Shown here in pieces: positions 56,716 through 64,000 of a stretch of 64,000 nt of DNA; position 1 is the stretch's first letter; each line of letters begins with the position of its first letter. A model generated the notes under the pieces. The model saw only the letters and a list, made by a program, of their open reading frames with translations, made no database searches and was not told where the DNA came from. A program made the translations under genes and the position numbers. Source of the DNA: Chelydra serpentina (taxonomy: Eukaryota > Chordata > Testudines > Chelydridae); assembly GCA_037349315.1 (NCBI GenBank), contig JBAIAC010000024.1, positions 36,877,501 through 36,941,500 on the forward strand, in the 5' to 3' direction.

Positions 56716-57472
56716 CAGTACATCCCTCCAGACACTTCAAGCTACACCAATTTATTTAAAGGTACACTGACAACCCATAAGAGGGAGGGAGAAAAAAAAA
56801 TCTGAGGACTGTCTTGCAGATCTTCTCCCCAGTCAAAATTTGTATTCAGCAGATTAGGACACAGGACTCCTCCTAGAACTGTACATATCCCCAGTGACAC
56901 ATGGGAGGCTAATACTGGCTCCTGGCATCCCTACCTTTCCTACGTAGCACAGCTCCATAGGAGCTGTAGACTATTTATAAAGAGTAAATACTGGTGGTTT
57001 GGGGCAGTAGCTAGACTCCACACAGATATGCTTTCAGCCTTAAGTCTTCCTTAACAAAGATGCTTGTTTGTGAATATAAGAACAGTTTCATGACAAACTC
57101 AGTGCAACTATGGAAATCCCATTAAATGTGCAGCTATTTATTTATTATTCAGTACTACAAAAGCCAAACTGTTTTTTTTAATTAAAACCCAGGGGGTTCC
57201 TCTGGCTAGCCTATAAGTGAGAACATCTTGGAAAACTAATTTCATACCATTTTGATTTAAGAAGCCCATAATATTACAATTTCAGTGAAAAGCTAACAAA
57301 CTGTGCAAATCAAATATTGTGCCCAATTACAAACTGTATTATGCTTAGAACAAACTAAAAACCTTAACATATTTTAATACAGCATTAAGGTTCATAAACA
57401 CATGAAAGCCAGGAAGTTGTAAATTAAGCCCCTACCGCACATCCACATCCTAACATCATGGTGCCTACATTC
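56716..57472. other. Gene-free DNA
   Basis: No feature recognised. Confidence 0.5.
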
Positions 57473-57480
57473 TGCATAAC

Positions 57481-58258
57481 TAGGGCCCTACCAAATTCAT
57501 GGACCATGTTGGTCTATTTCACGATCATAGGATTTAAAAAATCATAAATTTAATGATTTCAGCTATTTAAATTTGAAAGTTCACAGTGTTGTAATTGTAG
57601 GGGTCCTGACCCGAAAAGGAGTTGTGGGGGAAGGGTTGCAAGATTATTGTACGGGGGGTTGTGGTAATGCTACCCTTACTTCTGTGCTGCTGCTGGTGGC
57701 GGCGCTGCCTTCAGAGCTAGGGCAACTGGAGAGTGGCAGCTGTTGGCCAGGAGCCCAGCTCTGAAGGCAGAGCCACTGCCAGCAGCAGCGTAGAAGTAAG
57801 GGTGGCATAGTATGGTATTGCCACCCTTACTTCTGCCCTGTTTGCAGAGCTGGGCCCTCAGTCAGCAGTCGCCAGTCTCCGGCCTCTGAGCTCTGAAGGC
57901 AGAAGCTCAGAAGTAAGGATGGCATGGTATGGTATTGCCACCCTTATTTCTGCACTGCTGCTGGCAGGGCACTGCCTTCAGAGCTGGGCACCTGAGCAAC
58001 AGCCGCCACCCTCTGACTGCCCAGCTCTGAAGGCAGCGCAGAAGTAAGGGTGACAATAACGTGACCCCCTCCCAAAATAACCTTGTGACCCCTGCAATTC
58101 CCTTTTGAGTCAGGACCCCCAATTTGAGAAATGCTGGTCTCCCCCGTGAAATCTGTATAGTATAGGGTAAAAGCACACAAGACCAGATTTTACAGGGGGA
58201 GACCAGATTTCATGGTTCGTGATGCGTTTTTCATAGCCGTGAATTTGGCAGGGCCCTA
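57481..58258. mobile_element. hAT-type element TAGGGCCCTACCAAATTCA (778 bp)
   Basis: Ends TAGGGCCCTACCAAATTCA and TGAATTTGGCAGGGCCCTA are near-perfect inverted copies. Flanks TGCATAAC (57473-57480) and TGCATAGC (58259-58266) match at 7 of 8. The centre carries repeated, inverted copies of a CCCTTACTTCTG block. No transposase; open frames come from the subrepeats. Confidence 0.92.
57660..58050. repeat. Subrepeats inside the 57481 element
   Basis: CCCTTACTTCTG-type blocks near 57665, 57826 and 57940 alternate with AGAAGTAAGGGTG-type blocks near 57791, 57908 and 58041. CTTCAGAGCT and AGCTCTGAAGG words lie between. The arrangement is tandem and inverted. Confidence 0.75.
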
Positions 58259-58266
58259 TGCATAGC

Positions 58267-61154
58267 CTAAGGCGATCTCTCTCTGAGGAAAAGAAAAACA
58301 CCCCCAAAAATCCTCAATTTTGGAAAAGACATTTTTATGTACATTCAAACAACAACAAAAAACCCTCAAGTTGTTAGTTAAAAGAGAGATGCCATTTTGT
58401 CTTGAAAATTCCCTTTAGCTATAGAACTAACATTTATCTGAGAACAAAGTAGATTTAGCCCTGTAGAAATTGGTGATTTTGTTCTCAGATTGTATTTTAC
58501 CATGAACATTTAGGTCCAGAGACAGAAACAAAGTTTTACCTTTGATCAAGTTCGTAAATACTTTTGGAAACAAAATCTGTTTGTTTTAATTGTGTTCCAG
58601 ATTTTTCACAGTTCAGGATAGTATTAAAGACAAAGCAACAATGTCAGCACTTCCAGACTATGGCATGAACAAGTGGGGGTACAGGGCTGTGTGATTTAAT
58701 TCACCCTCATCTGCCAATCCCTGCTTTGTGCCCTTCCCTAGGCCCAATTACTTATTATATTAATTAATAGCAAGCAATTGGGCTTTGTGTAGGCAAGTCT
58801 TCGAATTACAATACAGCTCCTCCGCAATCACTATTCTTGTCAAATATTTGCTATAATTACTGTTAAAGCAGCTTACCTCTCTTTCCTTGACACAGTGGCG
58901 TGGCCACTCACTCAGCTTCCCCCTGGATAATGGTCTTTCATGGGCAAGTAGAAAGATTTGAACCTCCAGCCAAATCAATAAGGGAGTCTTTTCTGGGCAA
59001 ACAGCACCTGGCTCATGAGTTCTCCCCTGGCTCACAGGGGTTTCCATACCATTCTTCTAGGTGTAGACCTAGAACCTTAACCATGCAGATTTTGTCTGCC
59101 TTTTACCCAAAGCCTCCTCCCTTAAATGCTGCCCAAGGCCACTTTCTACAATAGCAATCTGTATTCAATCCTTCTGCCTACCCTCTTCTCTCTACTTCTC
59201 CACTGAACTCTTCTGGGTTCTTTCCCTGCCTTTACACTTTCTCCCTGGCCTCTTCCCAGAAGTCCTTCACTAAACTGTTGCTCTTTTCCAGCTCTTGTTC
59301 CTAGACTACAATGAACAGCTGACCCCCTAGATCATGCCTCAGTCCTTGTTTCTCGCCTACTGAGAGAAAGCTCCCTCTTTTACAGCAGGCCCTGCTTTCA
59401 GCCTGAAGTGACATGATTCTTCTCAGTCACATGCTCCGTGTAGGAACTACAACTCCCAGCATCTTGGCCTTAAAGCAGCCAAGCCTTGAAATAGGGCTGG
59501 CTGGAGCTGGGCTTGCATTTAAAGAGACAGGCTAACTTGATACATAACCCATTTCCTAGCCCTAGAACAACATTTAGTTTCTCTGAACCACCTATGTGGG
59601 CGAGGTGTGTTGGGGGGTGGGGGTTTAGGGAAGATCCCATGGCCCTTTCTCTGGGCCAAAACTGTCCCTACATACTGAGCTATTCTCAGCCTTCCAGTGC
59701 ACTGTAACTCATCTGGAGCTTTCTTCCAACACCCCTCTGCAGGTTTTACATGGTTATCTAGTGCAGATGGATCAGTGTCAGCCCTTTTCACAACAGGTGT
59801 ATTTCATCCTTAGTGAATTAACCAATGAAGAATTTTTAGTAAAAGAAGGATCAGCTTTCTTGAACATTCCATACTCAGTAGGCACCTATACATCACAAAC
59901 TAAAACACCCAAAGTCCAGCACCAGCATGCAGTGGGTCTCAGAGTGGATGGTCTCTTATTGGGCTGTTACAAAATCCTGGGCAGGATTACGGACGGCAAA
60001 TGCTCACAAGTAAACAATAGAAGCCAGATCTTGGTCCCTGGAAAGCCAGCAGATCCAGAGCCCAGAGGATAATGCTTGGATGACATAGTGCTGCTCCATA
60101 TGTCACCTCAGCTCACTGTGTGGGGCAAAACTATGCATCCCTATGCCCCAGCAACCCCAACTGCTGGAGTAGGCCGTTAAGACCACAGTCAGCTAAACAT
60201 AAGCGGCTGTTCTAATTTATACCTGGGACCAGTCTAAAGTGTAGCTAGGGGAGTGTAAGGTGACACCCTGGGCCCCAACCACTCTGCCCCGGCACTGAAC
60301 ACAACCCAGGAGGACTAGAAACAAGCTCAGGTGGTTTTATTGAGCTTCTCTCAGGCAAGCTCAGAATAGTGTGTAATATTTATTACCTTCTGTAATGTAT
60401 AAATCTGAGGAAGCAGAGTTGCAGGCTCAGTGGCAGCCTTAATTCAGAAATTTCCTTTTGTTTTATATTACTTGGGCATCATTTTTGTGTTTAATTAATA
60501 TGTGTAATAATTCCTCTTTCTTCCTACACTAAATCCCACTGACACACACACAATTTAGTCCTCAAACTGTAGGATATCTTCATTAAATTGCTTTGCAGCT
60601 GCAGCTATAAACAAAATAACTTCAGAGAAATCTATGGGGAGTGGAAGGATTCCTCAGTAAAGATTTTTTATGGACCTGTAGCTTATTTTAATATGTAAAA
60701 CTTGACTAGCATAGTCTGTTTTCATTTTAAATTTTTCATGAAATCAAAATAGTTTGATTTCAAGATTTGAATTAAGTTATAGAATGTACAAAGCTATAGC
60801 CTGTTTTAATATCTCAAGTATTTCAGTAAATGTTCTACCTGATGATGGAGTCTATGGTAAATTAAATATTCACAGATCAACACAGACCAAAAGCTCTTTA
60901 ACTAGAGCAGTTTATTCCCCGATTTAAAATCAATATGGCAGATAGTAACTTTACTTAGGAGCTGGTCTTCAAAATTTATTTGCCAATCACAAAAGCTATC
61001 GTATCAGAGTTAATGTGGTTATACTGTGTACACAAAGATGTACAATGTTCCCTACTTTCAAAGCTAGGCTCTCAAAGCAGTTTTGCTCTTGCTATAACAT
61101 ACAGCAGTACTGTGGAAGCAAAACTGGTAAATATTCAGATACAAACAGTGTCTT
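58267..61154. other. Gene-free DNA
   Basis: No exon or element with defined ends. 58890-59520 is GC-richer and may be repeat-derived; it contains the ZNF143-like site at 59446-59462. The rest is AT-rich and unassigned. Confidence 0.5.
59446..59462 (+). promoter_or_regulatory. ZNF143-type site (ACTACAACTCCCAGCAT)
   Basis: The 17-mer matches the long form of the ZNF143/THAP11 binding motif. No TATA box, CpG island or first exon is evident next to it. Such sites are also spread by repeats, so function is uncertain. Confidence 0.4.
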
Positions 61155-61300
61155 GTGACTAATGCACAGAACTGAGCATCAGAACATTCCATTCCCAGCT
61201 CTGCCTCTGTTTTGCTGTGTAACCTGGGGAAAGCCATGTCACCTCTATGGATCTCAGTTTAGCCATCTGTAAAATGGGGATTAAAAACAAGACTGTCTCC
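61155..61300 (+). repeat. MIR SINE
   Basis: CCCAGCTCTGCCTCTG, GCTGTGTAACCTGGGGAAAG, CATGTCACCTCTATGG and CATCTGTAAAATGGGGAT give the MIR core in correct order. Confidence 0.85.
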
Positions 61301-62149
61301 CACCTTACTAGCCTGGAATGGAAGTATTATCAGAAATGTATTTGTCTAGGTTCTGTCTCATGTTGCGCAAAACTCAGTGCAACAGAGAATTCTGCGTATC
61401 AGAGAGCTGGCTTTCTGATTCTCAAGGCCAGTTCTGGTTTTGATACAACTTCAAGCTGCTACCAGGCAGCTTTCAGTACTGCTACTGCCTTAGGGTCATT
61501 GACACTAGTTCTGCCTCTTTGCTGTGGCAGAACATCATTCATGCCTCCTCCTTGCACGCTACACAGGGAAGAAGGGTGGCAAAAGACAGTGGATTGGCTG
61601 CAATGCAGCTACACCAGCATGGAGTTCCCCTCCAATGTGAATTCTCTGCTGAGTATTTGCAGATTATTTTCAGCTTCTTTGTGTGCCCTGAGTGGTGCAC
61701 TGCAGCTGGAACCCAACTTGTGACACTGGCCCATTATTAGAGAAAGAGGCTAAATCACTTGTTCACTCCTCACATCTGCAAATATGTCACCCAATGAGCT
61801 ACTCAGATCTTGGCAGCTATTGACCCATGTCCAACTGTCAGACAAACCCAGACCTTTGGGACCCCAGGAGAATAGGGCGGGTTACTGGGGGAAAGCCCAT
61901 TTCCATGTTTGGAAAGGACTGTATGTATTTATAGATGAGTTAAGACACAAATGATCACACTGGAGTTTGGCAGTCTTTTGTGTATGAGAAACTTGTGGCT
62001 GAAGGAAGGTTTGAACATCGCTCTTTGCTGGAGCACTTTTGTGCCATATCTGTGGATTATAAAGTGCACTTTGCTTTTGCCAGCTAATATGACATTTTTA
62101 CAGTGTTCATAATTGTTCTAATAGGTATACTAGCCTAGGACACACTAAC
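61301..62149. other. Gene-free DNA
   Basis: The MIR at its left is followed by a frame of about 158 codons (61247-61723) that begins inside the MIR and has no recognisable domain. No other feature. Confidence 0.45.
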
Positions 62150-62650
62150 ACTACTAATTTCGCTCTCAGTGAAGAAATAACCTGCAACTGGTATATGAGT
62201 TCATCCCTGGTGTATGAGTTTGGCCCACCAAGTCCAAAAGTACAATTTTCAAAAGGGCCCAAGTGACTTTGGAGCCTAAACTCCATTTTCAAAAGCGACT
62301 TAGGCTTTTAGGAGTCTACATGTCATTAATGAACACTTAGGCACAGATACACAAAGTGACTTACGTATTGCAATGCCTATTTTTTAGGCAAACCACCACC
62401 CAGTGAAATCCACAAATTCTGAGTTGGGCATCTAGGCATAAGGAGAGAGAGATGCCTGAGAATGGGATCAACAAACCAGCTCTCTATGCAGGGAGCTGCA
62501 TAATCTAGCCAATAGCAAATGCCAAGGAGACGTGTGTCCTAAGCTCCGCCCCTTCAGGAGCTTAAGTCTGGGCTGAAGGGAGATGCCTATCTCTTCTTGG
62601 GATTCACAGTAAAGGAGTCCTCTCCTAAGTCATTTCTTGTAAGACAGTTG
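62150..62650. repeat. Degenerate TAGGCxCCTA-type repeat
   Basis: CATTTTCAAAAGCGACTTAG, CACTTAGGCACAGATACAC, GGCATCTAGGCATAAGG and AGATGCCTATCTC recur in both directions. It fits a diverged turtle MITE; ends and duplication could not be found. Confidence 0.35.
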
Positions 62651-64000
62651 CAGAGCATGCCTAACTACACACAAAACAGAAGAGATAGCAGCCTCTCTTG
62701 TAAATGTTAGCCCAACAGGTAGAAAGGCCATTTGCACCATCAGATCATCTAGTAGCAATTCTCCAACCATCTAAAAAGGCATTTATATCTAAATAGATGC
62801 TGAGAGCATGCAAGGATGAGTGCAAAACCCGAAAGTGATGTGGCAAAACTGGAAAGGAAATTGCTCTATGCAAAATGGGCTTATGGCTATTTGTATGTAG
62901 TGGCCAACTATCCTGAGATAAGACATGTAACATCAAGCCTTCTAGCGGTCTCCAATGGGTGCAGCAGTGCTCCAAGTACCATTACGCAGTGAAGATTTTT
63001 ATTTTCTTTTTAGGCTCAGTGGTTTACTGTCTGTTCAACAGCTAGCATTGCATTGCCTCTAGGAGCCTTTCTTACATTACAGCATGTGGCTGAACCAATC
63101 AATTCCATTGTTGCTCAGACAACAGAGACCTCCACTATGGGGTAGCATACATGTTCAAACCCCCAGATATTCTGCATTGGTCAATGGCCTGGCTCACAGA
63201 TGGAATGTATACATTGGTCCTACATGTGCCAGAAATTTGGAAAAGCAGCACTGGCATTATAACTTGTTTTCAATAGCTCATGCAGATCAACCTCAGATAA
63301 ACAGTGAAATTGTCTTCTGGTCACTCTCACTATGAGAGCCTGATACAACCCACAGACCCAGTCCAATGCCACCCATCTTAGAATTAGAAAATGCCGTGTG
63401 GAAAGGAGCCACAATGGAAAAAAACACTATCGGGCTGTTAAGTCATGATATCTAATACAGTCTTTAAACAGAGCAACTTTGATAGAGGTTGCCTTGTATT
63501 TTTATTTTCGAATGAGCACTTCTCTTCCCTACTCCTAGCCAAAAGAGTTTCCAGCAAGAAGGTCACTTGGATACAAGAATCTTCCTAAAAAATATGGGAG
63601 GGAGTAGCCTACTGAATTCACTCTATATAAATTCATTACTAAACATAAAGACAGATGGAAAGGAAATTTGTACTTGCAAGGCAGACTGAACAAGCTACTT
63701 CAGATTCAAATCATTGGGGGTTTTGGGGTTTTTTTTTTGTGAGGGGAGTGAAACAAATGAACAAAATAAAAAACACATGCTAGCTGGCTGAAATCATTAA
63801 AAGGTGGGATGGTGTGGGTACATTCCATAAGTGATTGCAAAATAGCTTTGAATAAGTCTTCCAGGGGAGCAATGATTTTTATACCTTGGCTTTCACAGTG
63901 GTTGGTATGATAGCTTACCTTTTATGGCATTGTGCTTGCTGTGGCTCTGCCTAAAAAGTATTCAAGCTTATCTTTTCTCCAAGGGTGATTTTTATACCAT
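62651..64000. other. Gene-free DNA
   Basis: No exon, RNA gene or defined repeat up to the window end. A T-run near 63731-63740 is simple sequence. Confidence 0.5.

Noticed and set aside
61247..61723. Open frame of 158 codons
   Set aside because: It starts within a MIR SINE and has no domain or splice signals.

Overview
The window looks like gene-poor vertebrate nuclear DNA, most likely from a turtle. It is AT-rich and intron-poor in appearance. Its repeats fit a sauropsid: CR1 LINEs, old MIR SINEs, many short hAT-type elements with 8-bp target duplications, LTR elements, and a 124-bp element family I associate with turtles. The turtle call rests on remembered repeat families, not on a database search. 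I found no host protein-coding gene, tRNA, rRNA, CRISPR array or operon. The DNA could be intergenic or a large intron.

Layout. 1-10 kb: unique AT-rich DNA with a MIR relic, a solo LTR at 2907-3744, a retroelement with an inverted head at 4635-4795, and an internally deleted hAT transposon with transposase remnants at 7606-10076. 10-31 kb: a TIR-bearing hAT element at 11254-11762, a 1.1-kb LTR-like unit at 17214-18330, two copies of the 124-bp element, a CR1 3' end at 24517-24872, a hAT MITE at 25018-25437, a hAT element with a head-to-head pair of tRNA-like modules at 26227-26677, and a MIR. 31-43 kb: small palindromic elements, a 5'-truncated CR1 on the minus strand with a dead reverse transcriptase (34828-36610), a GC-rich hAT element made of about twenty alternating inverted subunits (39555-40915), a palindromic MITE (41073-41353), and an LTR-like block containing a tRNA-like sequence.

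43.8-51.2 kb is the most informative region. It is a three-level nest. An old, decayed Ty3/gypsy element (LTRs 43762-43919 and 51075-51218, gag relics between) carries a hAT element (ends 45461 and 50964, perfect 8-bp duplication). That hAT element is split by a very young LTR retrotransposon (45919-50684, perfect 5-bp duplication; the two 569-bp LTRs differ at two positions). The young element has a tRNA-Leu primer-binding site, a polypurine tract and one open frame of 1043 codons. The order in that frame is Gag-like, protease-like, integrase, then reverse-transcriptase leader and RNase H. Integrase therefore precedes RT, as in Gmr1-like Ty3/gypsy elements. The RT catalytic core is deleted in frame, and catalytic residues of protease, integrase and RNase H are substituted. 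It is best read as a recently mobilised, trans-dependent deletion derivative.

51-64 kb: unique DNA with a short hAT MITE (53367-53510), a second palindromic MITE copy (54290-54612) next to a third 124-bp element, a CR1 fragment, a 778-bp TIR element (57481-58258) and a MIR.
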